A stretch of 64,000 bases of DNA from JAOAPY01 sp038237475 (GTDB taxonomy: Bacteria; Acidobacteriota; Blastocatellia; Pyrinomonadales; Pyrinomonadaceae): NCBI GenBank assembly GCA_038237475.1, contig JBBRYS010000007.1, forward strand, positions 1 to 64,000, written 5' to 3'. The notes below the pieces were generated by a model, which made no database searches, was not told the origin of the DNA, and saw only the letters and a program-made list of their open reading frames with translations. Of this stretch, positions 15,351 through 24,122 are shown piece by piece; position 1 is the stretch's first letter; each line of letters begins with the position of its first letter. The position numbers were made by a program, and so were the translations under genes.

Positions 15351-15989
15351 TTGGCTAGGTATAGAGATGCGGTGTGCCGTCTTTGCCGCCGCGAAGGTGC
15401 AAAGCTTTTTCTCAAAGGTGATCGGTGCTACAAGCCGTCCTGTCCCATTGAAAAGCGCGGTACTCAACCGCCTGGACAGCACGGCAACTCTCTGCGGCGC
15501 GGCAAGGCCCTGGTTGGCTATGGCCAGCAGTTGCGCGAGAAGCAGAAGGTCAAGCGGATCTACTTCGTACTTGAAGGACAATTTCGTAACTACTTCGAGC
15601 GCGCTGCGCGGATGAAGGGAATTACGGGCGAGAACCTGTTGTTCCTGCTCGAACGAAGGTTGGACAATACGGTCTATCGCGCCGGCTTCTCTACCTCTCG
15701 CCGGCAGGCCCGCCAGCTCGTTAACCACGGCCACATGCTGGTGAACGGGCGCAAGGTTGACATTCCCTCCTACCAGATCAAGGTTGGCGACGTCATTACT
15801 GTAAAGGAAAAGTCACATAATAACCCCCACGTCGAAGGCGCCTGGCAGACAGCCGCCGGCCGGGGCCGTCCGGCTTGGCTCGCCCAGGAAGGTACGGAGA
15901 TGGGGGCGCGTGTAAATGCGCTGCCCACGAGAGACGATATTGACCGCTCGATTAACGAGCAGCTCATCGTCGAGCTTTACAGCAAGTAA
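15351..15989 (+). CDS. rpsD: 30S ribosomal protein S4, zinc-binding form
   Basis: 212 residues starting at TTG 15351. The start is fixed by a strong GGAGG at 15338-15342, 8 nt upstream, and by the family start MARYRDAVCRLCRREG. Four Cys near residues 9, 12, 26 and 31 form the zinc site of C+ S4 proteins. The S4 RNA-binding domain (LDNTVYRAGFSTSRRQARQL, then NHGHMLVNGRKVDIPS) follows. S4 nucleates 30S assembly. It precedes rpoA as in the alpha operon. Confidence 0.96.
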   Translation: MARYRDAVCRLCRREGAKLFLKGDRCYKPSCPIEKRGTQPPGQHGNSLRRGKALVGYGQQLREKQKVKRIYFVLEGQFRNYFERAARMKGITGENLLFLLERRLDNTVYRAGFSTSRRQARQLVNHGHMLVNGRKVDIPSYQIKVGDVITVKEKSHNNPHVEGAWQTAAGRGRPAWLAQEGTEMGARVNALPTRDDIDRSINEQLIVELYSK

Positions 15990-16059
15990 TAACTCGAAGC
16001 GTGGTGGGCCCTATTTCGGGCACGCCGCCGAAGGATAAATTTCCGAACACGTAGAAATT

Positions 16060-17121
16060 ATGGCTATGGCAATGGATCAGAACAATCTGTGGACGGGGTT
16101 TCAGATGCCGCGGCGACTCGCGGCTGATGCTGAGACACTCACTAATCGTTACGGACGATTTTCCGCGCAGCCTTTCGAACGCGGCTTTGGGACCACGATC
16201 GGCAACTCGCTGCGTCGCGCTCTCCTGTCGTCGATCGAAGGTGCTGCCATTACGGCAGTCAAGATCGAAGGCGTCGAGCACGAATTCTCTTCGATCAAGG
16301 GAGTAGTTGAGGATGCCACCGACGTCATCCTCAATCTCAAGCAGGTGCCTTTCAAAGTGCACAGTGGCGAACCTAAGACACTGCGTATTACGAAAGAGAG
16401 CGCCGGCGAGGTCACCGCAGCCGACATCGAAACCGATGCCGACGTGGAAGTTCTCGATCCGACGGTGCACATTGCGACCGTCAGCGATGGCGGCTCACTC
16501 AAAGTCGAAATGCGTCTGAAGCGCGGCCGTGGTTACGTTTCTGCCGATCGAAACTTTGACGAGGACCTTTCGCTTGGATACATTCCGATCGATTCCGTGC
16601 ACACGCCGGTTAAGAAGGTCAACTACACGGTCGAAGCGGCTCGGCTTGGTCAGAATACAGAGTTCGACAAACTGACCATCGAGGTCTGGACGGACGGCTC
16701 TGTAAAACCTGAAGACTCCATCGGGCTGGCAGCTAAGCTGATCAAGGATCACATGTCTATCTTCATCAATTTTGAAGAGGACACCGACGACTTTGCCTAC
16801 GCGAAGGTCGAGCGCCCGCCACTCCCGCGCAATGATCAGCTAGATCGTTCTGTCGATGAGTTGGAATTGTCCGTGCGCTCCTATAACTGCCTGAAGAATG
16901 CCGACATCAGGACGATTCGGGATCTCGTGCAGCGGTCAGAGCGCGAGATGCTGGCGACCAAGAATTTCGGCAAGAAGTCCTTGAATGAGATTAAGGATAT
17001 TCTCAACGGCATGGGTCTGGATTTCGGCATGGAATTCGATGAGCAGGGTAATCCTATTCCCGGCTCAGGCGGACGCGATGCCTCGGACTTGAGCGATTTT
17101 GACGACGAAGTCGAGCAATAG
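16060..17121 (+). CDS. rpoA: RNA polymerase subunit alpha
   Basis: 353 residues. The N-terminal dimerisation domain includes RYGRFSAQPFERGFGTTIGN and SLRRALLSSIEGAAIT; the C-terminal DNA- and activator-binding domain lies at about residues 255-320 (ELELSVRSYNCLKNADI, FGKKSLNEIKDIL). An acidic tail DASDLSDFDDEVEQ extends past it. ATG 16066 is an alternative start two codons downstream. It is flanked by rpsD and rplQ in alpha-operon order. Confidence 0.98.
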   Translation: MAMAMDQNNLWTGFQMPRRLAADAETLTNRYGRFSAQPFERGFGTTIGNSLRRALLSSIEGAAITAVKIEGVEHEFSSIKGVVEDATDVILNLKQVPFKVHSGEPKTLRITKESAGEVTAADIETDADVEVLDPTVHIATVSDGGSLKVEMRLKRGRGYVSADRNFDEDLSLGYIPIDSVHTPVKKVNYTVEAARLGQNTEFDKLTIEVWTDGSVKPEDSIGLAAKLIKDHMSIFINFEEDTDDFAYAKVERPPLPRNDQLDRSVDELELSVRSYNCLKNADIRTIRDLVQRSEREMLATKNFGKKSLNEIKDILNGMGLDFGMEFDEQGNPIPGSGGRDASDLSDFDDEVEQ

Positions 17122-17213
17122 TTCGAGTCTCCCCGGCTTTTGATCTCCCATCGCGAATTCTGAGATCAGCTGCTTGAGGATTCAGAGTATTTGTATTTTC
17201 TTAGAGTAGGATT

Positions 17214-17873
17214 ATGCGACACTTAAAAGCACACCGGAAACTGGGACGGACTACGGAACATCGGATTTCGTTGTTGCGAAACCTGGCCACCTCGTTAATC
17301 AATTCGCGCGACGATCGCATCGTGACCACGCTGCCGAAAGCGAAAGAATTGCGACCCTTTGTTGAGCGGGCCATCACGCTCTCGCGCCGCGCCCAGGAAA
17401 TGGGCGAAGATTCAGTTGCCGGAGCTTTGCACCTGCGACGTCAGGCGGCGGGGTTCTTCCATTCGGGTAACATTCAGCGTGCGGCCCAGACGGGAAAGCG
17501 TGGTCAGCTTCCACTGCCCCGCACCGCTGGTGTGGCGGCCCTGCGACGATTGTTCGGCGAGCTCGGCGAGCGCTACAAGGACAGGCCGGGTGGCTATACG
17601 CGTATCCTGAAACTGGGCCGGCGTGCCGGTGACAATGCCGAGTTGGCCATCATCGAGTTGGTGGACAATCCACGCGAAATCGAAGCGGTTGAGAATTCAA
17701 AGAAGCGCGCCAAGAGTGCGGCGCCGAAAAAGAAGTCCGGCAAGATCAAAGACAGCAAACCTGCCGCGAAGACTGCCAGCGAGTCTCAGCCGGCGGTCGA
17801 AACCGTTGACGCCGCAGATGTCGCAGTTCAGGACGGCGCGGAGCCGGTAGCCGGCCAGGACTCAGAGAAGTAA
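17214..17873 (+). CDS. rplQ: 50S ribosomal protein L17 with long C-terminal tail
   Basis: Residues 1 to about 150 hold L17: RHLKAHRKLGRTTEHRISLL, then TTLPKAKELRPFVERAITLSRR, ending GGYTRILKLGRRAGDNAELA and IIELVDN. Here the core is interrupted by a longer middle than in E. coli L17. The remaining roughly 70 residues are a low-complexity tail, first Lys-rich and then acidic (AADVAVQDGAEPVAGQ). At 219 residues it is nearly twice the usual length. It closes the alpha operon. Confidence 0.95.
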   Translation: MRHLKAHRKLGRTTEHRISLLRNLATSLINSRDDRIVTTLPKAKELRPFVERAITLSRRAQEMGEDSVAGALHLRRQAAGFFHSGNIQRAAQTGKRGQLPLPRTAGVAALRRLFGELGERYKDRPGGYTRILKLGRRAGDNAELAIIELVDNPREIEAVENSKKRAKSAAPKKKSGKIKDSKPAAKTASESQPAVETVDAADVAVQDGAEPVAGQDSEK

Positions 17874-17925
17874 GCACGATTACGGTTCGAGCTGTTCCTT
17901 TTTTTTCGGATAAGTTCGAGAGACC

Positions 17926-17968
17926 AGCCCCAAGCGACAGTCGGCATGCAGCGACGTTCTTTGGGGCT
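17926..17968 (+). other. Stem-loop between rplQ and accB
   Basis: AGCCCCAA at 17926-17933 is complementary to TTGGGGCT at 17961-17968, with a 27-nt loop. A run of eight T (17899-17906) lies upstream and the sequence after the stem (AATCGCTTTAATT) has no clean U-run. It could mark the end of the ribosomal transcript or a leader of accBC. I cannot decide between these. Confidence 0.4.
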
Positions 17969-18007
17969 AATCGCTTTAATTGACTCCCCGTGCAGGACGC
18001 GAAAAAC

Positions 18008-18622
18008 ATGAAAGACGCTGAAAGTCAGTCCGGAGCCAAGGTCGAACGCAAACCGCGCGCTGCAGGGTCCGGGGGTCCGGACCGGGAACGCAAAGCCGTT
18101 CGTGCAGCGAAACCAGAGCCCTCCGTCAATATGGACGAGTTGCGAGAGCTGATAGCGCTGCTGCGTGAAAATGGATTGGCGGAATTCGAACTGGAACGAG
18201 AGGGCTTTCGCGTGCGCCTGCGGCGCGGCGCTGAGTACGACGCGGGCGAAACCCGAGTCGCGCTAACCCAACCTTCATCACCCCCGGTTACGGCGGCGCC
18301 AAAGCCCGGCACGGGAGTATCCACGGCCTCGGCGCCATCACATCCCGGAGCACAGGCTGAGACAGCGGCATCCGAGGATCAGGGTCTACATATTATCGAG
18401 TCTCCCATCGTGGGGACGTTTTACCGCTCTCGCTCGCCAAATGCGGAACCCTTTGTTAAGACGGGCAGCCAGGTCGAGCCGGCGTCCACAGTTTGCATCA
18501 TCGAAGCTATGAAGCTGATGAACGAGATACAGGCCGAGACGAGCGGCGAGGTAGTCAAGATCTACGTTGAGAACGGCCAGCCGGTTGAATACGGGCAGCC
18601 ATTATTCGGCATTAGACCGTAG
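18008..18622 (+). CDS. accB: Biotin carboxyl carrier protein of acetyl-CoA carboxylase
   Basis: 204 residues from ATG 18008; the frame is open to a GTG at 17990. The biotinyl domain is at the C-terminus, with the biotinylation motif EAMKLMNE and its Lys at residue 169, 35 residues from the end as usual. A Pro/Ala/Thr-rich linker near residues 85-125 joins it to an N-terminal helical part (MDELRELIALLRENGLAEFE). AccB carries CO2 between biotin carboxylase and carboxyltransferase in fatty-acid synthesis. accC follows directly. Confidence 0.95.
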   Translation: MKDAESQSGAKVERKPRAAGSGGPDRERKAVRAAKPEPSVNMDELRELIALLRENGLAEFELEREGFRVRLRRGAEYDAGETRVALTQPSSPPVTAAPKPGTGVSTASAPSHPGAQAETAASEDQGLHIIESPIVGTFYRSRSPNAEPFVKTGSQVEPASTVCIIEAMKLMNEIQAETSGEVVKIYVENGQPVEYGQPLFGIRP

Positions 18623-18703
18623 CAGGAAATTTTTCAGTCTATCGTCCAATGTCCGGCCTCGGATTTGAAGTGGCAGGCGTTGGACGTTGAGCTTTTTGGA
18701 AAC

Positions 18704-20104
18704 ATGAGTGCTGGTAATCGCAAGTTCCGCAAGATACTGATCGCCAATCGGGGCGAGATCGCCTGCCGCATCATTTGGACCTGCAAAGAGATGGGCATTC
18801 GCACCGTGGCCGTCCACAGTGATGTCGATCGTGATTCATTACATGTGCGCTACGCAGACGAAGCCGCCTGTATTGGACCAGCTCCCTCTGCACAGAGCTA
18901 TCTTAATATTCCGGCGATCATCAGCGCAGCCGAGATCTTTAACGTGGATGCTATTCATCCCGGCTATGGCTTTCTCGCTGAGTCGTCATATTTTGCAGAG
19001 ATCTGTGAAGCCTGCAATATCAAATTCATCGGCCCACCCTCCGAGGTAATCCGGATGATGGGTGACAAGGTGGAAGCCCGGCGGGCCATGAAAGCAGCGG
19101 GCCTGCCCATCACGCCCGGTAGTTCTGAGCCGGTCACCTCAGAGGAGGAAGCCCTGGCGATTGCGCGCGAAATCGGGTTTCCGATTATCGTTAAAGCCTC
19201 AGCCGGCGGCGGTGGCAGAGGCATGCGCGTAGTCAGAGAAGAATCTGAAATGGGATCGGCGCTTGAGACGGCATCGAACGAAGCCGCGGCTGCCTTTAAG
19301 GACGGCAGTGTTTTCATCGAGCGTTTTATCGACAAGCCGCGCCACATCGAAATACAGGTGTTGGCTGATGAATACGGCGACTGCATTCACCTTGGCGAAA
19401 GAGAGTGCTCAATTCAGCGGCGGCATCAAAAACTTTTGGAAGAGGCTCCGTCCACTGTCCTGTCACCACAGTTACGTGCTGAAATGGGCGAGGCTGCGGT
19501 CAGGGCGTGTAAGGAGATCGGTTACTCCAGCGCGGGCACTTTCGAGTTTCTGCTGGACCAGGACAACCGCTACTACTTCATGGAGATGAACACGCGGATC
19601 CAGGTGGAGCATGCAGTGACCGAGATGGTGACGCTAGCCGACATCGTGCGCAATCAGATTCGCATCGCCGAAGGTGAACGTCTCGGTTATTCGCAAGATG
19701 ATTTGATGATCGTTGGGCACGCCATCGAGTGCCGGATCAACGCTGAGAATCCGGAGACTTTTGCGCCATCTCCCGGCCGTATCACCGCCTTCAATTTACC
19801 TGGTGGCCCGGGTGTGCGCGTCGATACTTACGTCTATGCGGGATACCTTGTGCCGCCATTTTATGATTCGATGATCGCGAAGGTCATCACTCACGCGCGC
19901 ACGCGTGACCTGGCAATTGCGCGCATGAAGCGCGCGCTTGAGGTAATGGTTATCGAAGGGATCAAGACAACCATACCGCTGCATCTGAAAATAATGGATG
20001 ATCCTAAGTTTCGCGCCGGGGACATTTCGACAAGTTTTATGGAGGAGTTTCTCGCTTCTGAGGCGCGGAGCAACCCGGTTACGACCCCGACTTCTCGTGC
20101 CTAA
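18704..20104 (+). CDS. accC: Biotin carboxylase subunit of acetyl-CoA carboxylase
   Basis: 466 residues from ATG 18704; the frame runs back to TTG 18665, but family members begin just before KILIANRGEIACRII. It carboxylates the biotin on AccB with ATP and bicarbonate. The ATP-grasp Gly-rich loop KASAGGGGRGMRVV is near residue 164, ERECSIQRRHQKLLEEAPS and EMNTRIQVEHAVTEM (catalytic and metal-binding residues) are intact. It forms the accBC pair; accA and accD are not here. Confidence 0.96.
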   Translation: MSAGNRKFRKILIANRGEIACRIIWTCKEMGIRTVAVHSDVDRDSLHVRYADEAACIGPAPSAQSYLNIPAIISAAEIFNVDAIHPGYGFLAESSYFAEICEACNIKFIGPPSEVIRMMGDKVEARRAMKAAGLPITPGSSEPVTSEEEALAIAREIGFPIIVKASAGGGGRGMRVVREESEMGSALETASNEAAAAFKDGSVFIERFIDKPRHIEIQVLADEYGDCIHLGERECSIQRRHQKLLEEAPSTVLSPQLRAEMGEAAVRACKEIGYSSAGTFEFLLDQDNRYYFMEMNTRIQVEHAVTEMVTLADIVRNQIRIAEGERLGYSQDDLMIVGHAIECRINAENPETFAPSPGRITAFNLPGGPGVRVDTYVYAGYLVPPFYDSMIAKVITHARTRDLAIARMKRALEVMVIEGIKTTIPLHLKIMDDPKFRAGDISTSFMEEFLASEARSNPVTTPTSRA

Positions 20105-20114
20105 GCCTCGGCGG

Positions 20115-20143
20115 TTGCCGATTCAGCCTGGGAGCCCTATAAT
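20115..20143 (+). promoter_or_regulatory. Sigma-70-type promoter for rplU-rpmA
   Basis: TTGCCG (20115-20120) and a perfect TATAAT (20138-20143) are separated by 17 nt. The pair lies after the accC stop and 47 nt before the rplU start, so it plausibly starts an independent rplU-rpmA transcript. Confidence 0.65.
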
Positions 20144-20190
20144 ATTCGACTTTTCTATGGTGAGTTGGTCTCGTCTGAGAGGTAATGCAA

Positions 20191-20496
20191 ATGGCACACG
20201 CAGTTATTAGAACAGGTGGCAAACAATTTCTGGTCGAGGAAGGGAAAACTATTCGTGTTCCTTCCGTTGCAGCTGAGGCAGGGAAATCCATTGACCTGGA
20301 TGTCCTGGTGGCTTCCGGCGACGATATGAAGGTTGGTGCACCGGCACTAACTGACGTCAAAGTCTCCGCGACGGTGCTGGATCATGGGCGGGCCCCCAAG
20401 ATTATCGTCTTCAAAAAGAAGCGGCGTAAGCAATACAAGCGCAAGCAAGGCCATCGCCAGGATTACACCACATTGAGAATCGATTCGATCGGCTAA
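20191..20496 (+). CDS. rplU: 50S ribosomal protein L21
   Basis: About 101 residues from ATG 20191. GAGAGG at 20177-20182 is 8 nt from this ATG but only 2 nt from the alternative ATG at 20185, which decides the start. AVIRTGGKQFLVEEG at the N-terminus and the KKKRRKQYKRKQGHRQDYT C-terminal block identify L21. It pairs with rpmA as in most bacteria. Confidence 0.96.
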   Translation: MAHAVIRTGGKQFLVEEGKTIRVPSVAAEAGKSIDLDVLVASGDDMKVGAPALTDVKVSATVLDHGRAPKIIVFKKKRRKQYKRKQGHRQDYTTLRIDSIG

Positions 20497-20571
20497 TGGC
20501 GGGACCTGGATTCTGGTTGTGGTGGCAGAGACCAAAACCAAGGTCCAAAGACTAAACTCGGGAGTTTAAAA

Positions 20572-20859
20572 ATGGCACATAAAAAGGGCGTCGGCTCGTC
20601 TCGCAATGGTCGCGATTCAAATTCGCAGAGACTGGGCTTGAAAAAATTTGGCGGCGAACTGGTTCGTGGCGGCAATATCATCGCGCGCCAGCGCGGCACG
20701 AAATGGAAACCCGGCAAGAATGTGGGCAGAGGCAAAGATGACACCCTCTTTTCATTAATTGACGGCATCGTAAAATTTGAGGACAAGGGCCGGTCAGGGA
20801 AGTTCATCAGCGTCTATCCGGCCGTCGCGGATGCGGAACAGGTGCCGGTAGCCGCCTAG
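20572..20859 (+). CDS. rpmA: 50S ribosomal protein L27
   Basis: 95 residues. L27 reaches into the peptidyl-transferase centre with its N-terminus. It starts MAHKKGVGSSRNGRDSNSQR directly, without the cleavable leader found in Firmicutes, and there is no Prp protease gene between rplU and rpmA. GGNIIARQRGTKWKPGKNVG is the second hallmark. A hairpin follows 27 nt after the stop. Confidence 0.97.
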   Translation: MAHKKGVGSSRNGRDSNSQRLGLKKFGGELVRGGNIIARQRGTKWKPGKNVGRGKDDTLFSLIDGIVKFEDKGRSGKFISVYPAVADAEQVPVAA

Positions 20860-20886
20860 GCCTCGTGATTTGTAGCTCGAAACTGC

Positions 20887-20925
20887 GCGACGCCGGCTCA
20901 GGACGAGCTGGCGTCGCTTTGATTT
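20887..20925 (+). terminator. Terminator-like hairpin between rpmA and obgE
   Basis: GCGACGCCGGCTC (20887-20899) pairs with GAGCTGGCGTCGC (20905-20917), a 13-bp stem with one G-T pair and a 5-nt loop, followed by TTTGATTT. It could end the rplU-rpmA transcript. It stops only about 10 nt before the obgE start and overlaps the place where an RBS would be, so it may also tune obgE expression. Confidence 0.65.
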
Positions 20926-20927
20926 AA

Positions 20928-21980
20928 ATGTTTATTGATCGCACCAAGATTCGTATCCAGGGAGGCCATGGAGGAAACGGGGTCACTGCTTTTCGACGCG
21001 AGAAGTTCGTCCCGCGTGGTGGGCCCTCGGGCGGAAATGGAGGACGAGGCGGCGATGTTTGGATCGTAGCGGATTCTTCCCTGAATACTCTGCTGCACCT
21101 TCGCTACAATCCAGAGCACACTGCGGGACGCGGTATGCATGGTGAAGGTTCAAACTGCTCCGGCCGCGATGGATCAGATGCCATTGTCCGAGTTCCGGTA
21201 GGAACGCAGATTCTGGATGCAGCGACCGGTGATCTGATTCACGATTTGTCCACCGACGGTGAGCGCTTGCTGGTTGCCCGCGGCGGCCGTGGCGGATTCG
21301 GTAATTCTCATTTTGCCACGTCTACCAATCGAGCACCCCGCTATCACCAGGAAGGTAGCGTAGGCGAAGAGTTCGAATTACAACTGGAGCTGAAACTGCT
21401 CGCCGATGTGGGACTGGTTGGATTTCCAAACGCAGGAAAGTCCACTTTGATTTCGACCATTTCGGCCGCGCGTCCAAAGATTGCCGACTATCCCTTTACT
21501 ACGCTCGAGCCCCATCTCGGCGTGGTTGACATGGGTGACTTTCGCACCTTTGTGGTCGCCGATATACCCGGATTGATCGGTGGTGCGCATGAAGGAAGCG
21601 GGCTGGGAGATCGTTTCCTGCGCCATATCGAGCGCACCCGGTTGTTGTTGCACCTCGTTGATGTTTCATCCTTTTCCGGGCGCGACGCGGTCAGTGATTA
21701 TGAAACGATCAATTATGAACTGGCAGCTTACAATCCGGAGTTGGCCGTTCGGGAACAAATTGTAGTCGCCACCAAGATCGATGCCGTCGACGAGCCGGAA
21801 CGAATTGAAGCCTTGCGTCAACGAGCTGCAGCTGACAACCGAATGTTCTTCGCCATTTCGGCTGTGACAAACCTTGGCCTGCGGGAACTGGTGAATGCAG
21901 TGGCAGCGAGACTTGATGATCCGGCGCTTTCGCCTAACGGTTTGAGGGACGTGGTTGAGATTGGCGCGCAGGCGGGATGA
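20928..21980 (+). CDS. obgE: GTPase Obg (CgtA)
   Basis: 350 residues. The Gly-rich Obg domain covers about residues 1-158 (FRREKFVPRGGPSGGNGGRG), then the G domain with P-loop GFPNAGKST near residue 165, switch FTTLEPHLGVV and DIPGLIGGAHEG. Obg binds the 50S subunit and couples ribosome assembly to ppGpp. Its position after rplU-rpmA is conserved. No Shine-Dalgarno sequence precedes ATG 20928; the terminator-like hairpin is there instead. Confidence 0.96.
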   Translation: MFIDRTKIRIQGGHGGNGVTAFRREKFVPRGGPSGGNGGRGGDVWIVADSSLNTLLHLRYNPEHTAGRGMHGEGSNCSGRDGSDAIVRVPVGTQILDAATGDLIHDLSTDGERLLVARGGRGGFGNSHFATSTNRAPRYHQEGSVGEEFELQLELKLLADVGLVGFPNAGKSTLISTISAARPKIADYPFTTLEPHLGVVDMGDFRTFVVADIPGLIGGAHEGSGLGDRFLRHIERTRLLLHLVDVSSFSGRDAVSDYETINYELAAYNPELAVREQIVVATKIDAVDEPERIEALRQRAAADNRMFFAISAVTNLGLRELVNAVAARLDDPALSPNGLRDVVEIGAQAG

Positions 21981-21992
21981 GCTGTTTTAGGG

Positions 21993-22682
21993 ATGGCGCC
22001 CATGGACCGCAAAAAACGAATCGCTCTTTACGGCGGCACGTTTGATCCTATTCATCTGGGACATCTCGCAGTAGCTCGCAGTGTTTCCCGGCTCTTTGAA
22101 ATTGACGAGCTTTGGTTCGTAGTTGCGCAGTTGGCGCCGCATAAGCTGGCCTCGCCGGTAACTCCGGCTTTACACCGATATGCAATGCTGGCGCTCGCGA
22201 CGCAAGCTGATCCGCGCTTGCTGATCTCGACTTTTGAACTGGAAGCGACCGGCCGCGGTTACACCGTAGATACGGTGGCTCACTTCAACGCGACGCTACA
22301 GGGAACGGCTGATCTGTTTTTTGTCATGGGCGCGGATTCATGGGCAGAGATCAATTCCTGGCGCGAGGGCGCGCGACTCTTGGGTCTGGCCAATCACATT
22401 GTCGTCAGCCGGCCGGGGTACAGTCTCGGCTGGGATCATATAGCGCCCGAACTTCGCTTACGTGTCCTGGATCTGCGCGGGCTAACCAATGTGCCCACGT
22501 GGGAAGAAAGCGATAAAGGGAAGAGAGTATTCATAACCGACGCCGTGATGTCCGATATTGCGGCAACAGACATTCGTCAGGCCGTGCGAGAAAACAATTG
22601 TCAGTTGAACGAACTGGTGCCCCAGGTCGTGGCTGATTACATCAGGAAATACAGGCTTTACAGAGACTCGAATGGAAGATAA
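21993..22682 (+). CDS. nadD: Nicotinate-nucleotide adenylyltransferase
   Basis: 229 residues; adenylylates nicotinate mononucleotide in NAD synthesis. The nucleotidyltransferase HxGH motif is in ALYGGTFDPIHLGHLAVARS, DSWAEINSWREG is the NadD substrate block, and the C-terminal (S/T)xxIR motif appears as TDIRQAV. ATG 22002 is an alternative start. It overlaps rsfS by 11 nt, the conserved nadD-rsfS pairing. Confidence 0.95.
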   Translation: MAPMDRKKRIALYGGTFDPIHLGHLAVARSVSRLFEIDELWFVVAQLAPHKLASPVTPALHRYAMLALATQADPRLLISTFELEATGRGYTVDTVAHFNATLQGTADLFFVMGADSWAEINSWREGARLLGLANHIVVSRPGYSLGWDHIAPELRLRVLDLRGLTNVPTWEESDKGKRVFITDAVMSDIAATDIRQAVRENNCQLNELVPQVVADYIRKYRLYRDSNGR

Positions 22683-23139
22683 TTCAACTATTAAAGAAAA
22701 ATCGCTGCAGCCGCTTGAAAGTGCGGCTCGCCCAGTCGTGCGCGAGGCTGTCAGCAAACCCTTAACTGAACCGATTGATGATCGAATTTTGCTGGCGCTT
22801 AACGCGGCCAGCGAAAAAAAAGGTTTGGATCTGGTGATGCTCGACCTGCGCGAGATTGCCACCTTTACCGATTTCTTTGTGATTACGAGCGGCACGAATC
22901 AGCGACAGGTGCAGGCAATTTCGGACGCGGTGGTAGACAGCTTGAAAAAGTCCGGCACTCCGGCAACCCGGATTGAAGGCTACCGCGCGGCCGAATGGAT
23001 ACTGGTTGATTTCGGCGACTTCGTTGTCCATGTCTTTGAAGACAAAGCGCGCAAGTTTTACGATCTCGAACGCCTCTGGCGCGAGAGCAAAATAGTTGAG
23101 CTGCCGGCGGAATTGATTAACCAGCCATTAGCTCTTTGA
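22672..23139 (+). CDS. rsfS: Ribosomal silencing factor RsfS
   Basis: 155 residues. RsfS binds L14 and blocks subunit joining under starvation. The DUF143 core starts near residue 38 (ILLALNAASEKKGLDLVMLD) and contains FTDFFVITSGTNQRQVQAI and DFGDFVVHVF. The first roughly 35 residues are a poorly conserved leader encoded across the end of nadD, so a later start is possible but no good one is seen. Confidence 0.94.
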   Translation: MEDNSTIKEKSLQPLESAARPVVREAVSKPLTEPIDDRILLALNAASEKKGLDLVMLDLREIATFTDFFVITSGTNQRQVQAISDAVVDSLKKSGTPATRIEGYRAAEWILVDFGDFVVHVFEDKARKFYDLERLWRESKIVELPAELINQPLAL

Positions 23140-23149
23140 GAAGATAATT

Positions 23150-24070
23150 GTGATCGACCTTGTGGCTAAGTCGGCTGCCATGCGCGAGGCCATCGGCCTC
23201 GCCGAGCGGGTCGCTGTCACCGATGCAAATGTTCTGATCACCGGTGAATCGGGCGCAGGGAAAGATGCGCTGGCGACGTACATTCATCAACGTTCCGGGC
23301 GTGCCGCGCAAACGTTCGTCAAGATTGACTGCGCCACCTTGCCTGGCCACCTGCTCGAGGCTGAGCTCTTTGGATATGAGCGTGGCGCTTTTACCGGGGC
23401 TACGGAAGCTAGACCGGGCCGATTGGAAGCAGCCCATCGCGGCACTTTGGTACTCGATGAAATTGCGTACCTGCCGACTGATGCCCAGGCCAAGTTGCTG
23501 CGGGTGATCGAAACTCGCGAGTTTGAGCGGCTGGGTGGGCGCCGGACCATCAAGGTCGATGCCCGGATCATTGCGTTGACCAACGTAGATTTATCACACG
23601 CTGTCACGCGACGAAATTTTCGCGAGGATCTTTATTACCGGTTGAATGTCGTGCAGATCAGGGTGCCGCCGCTGCGCGAACGGAAGGAAGATCTGCAGGA
23701 CCTGACTCGTCTCCTGCTGCGGAATTACACGGCGAAGCACGGCCGGGAGTTATCGGGGATCGCTCCCGCTGCATTTTCGATTCTGAAGCGGTATCAATAT
23801 CCCGGCAACGTGCGCGAGCTGGCGAATATTCTGGAAAGAGGCGTCATTGTTGCGAGCGGCAAGAGAGTTGAAGAAGTCGATCTGTCCGATCCGATCAGGG
23901 CGGCGGTGAAGTTGGAGATCCAGCGCGCGCAGCCGGGCTCGCTCGCGGAAATCGAGGCGGCCTATGTCAGCGAGATACTTGCCGCCACTAAAGGCAACAA
24001 GGCTGAGGCGGCGAGAATTCTAGGGATCAGCCGCAAGAACCTCTACGAGAGGTTGGCGCGACTTAAATAA
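23150..24070 (+). CDS. Sigma-54-dependent transcriptional activator without a sensor domain
   Basis: 306 residues from GTG 23150. The AAA+ domain fills about residues 1-230: Walker A GESGAGKD near 32, the sigma-54-contact loop GAFTGA at 79-84, Walker B GTLVLDEI and the R-finger region NFREDLYYRLNVVQIRVPPL. A Fis-type helix-turn-helix ends the protein (GNKAEAARILGISRKNLYE). The usual receiver, GAF or PAS domain is absent: the AAA+ part starts within the first ten residues. It sits 10 nt after rsfS. Target promoters are not evident here. Confidence 0.9.
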   Translation: MIDLVAKSAAMREAIGLAERVAVTDANVLITGESGAGKDALATYIHQRSGRAAQTFVKIDCATLPGHLLEAELFGYERGAFTGATEARPGRLEAAHRGTLVLDEIAYLPTDAQAKLLRVIETREFERLGGRRTIKVDARIIALTNVDLSHAVTRRNFREDLYYRLNVVQIRVPPLRERKEDLQDLTRLLLRNYTAKHGRELSGIAPAAFSILKRYQYPGNVRELANILERGVIVASGKRVEEVDLSDPIRAAVKLEIQRAQPGSLAEIEAAYVSEILAATKGNKAEAARILGISRKNLYERLARLK

Positions 24071-24122
24071 TACGCCTCTGCTCAGCGCTGCTTGGCAGGA
24101 TGCGGTTTGAGTTAGTTGATAA

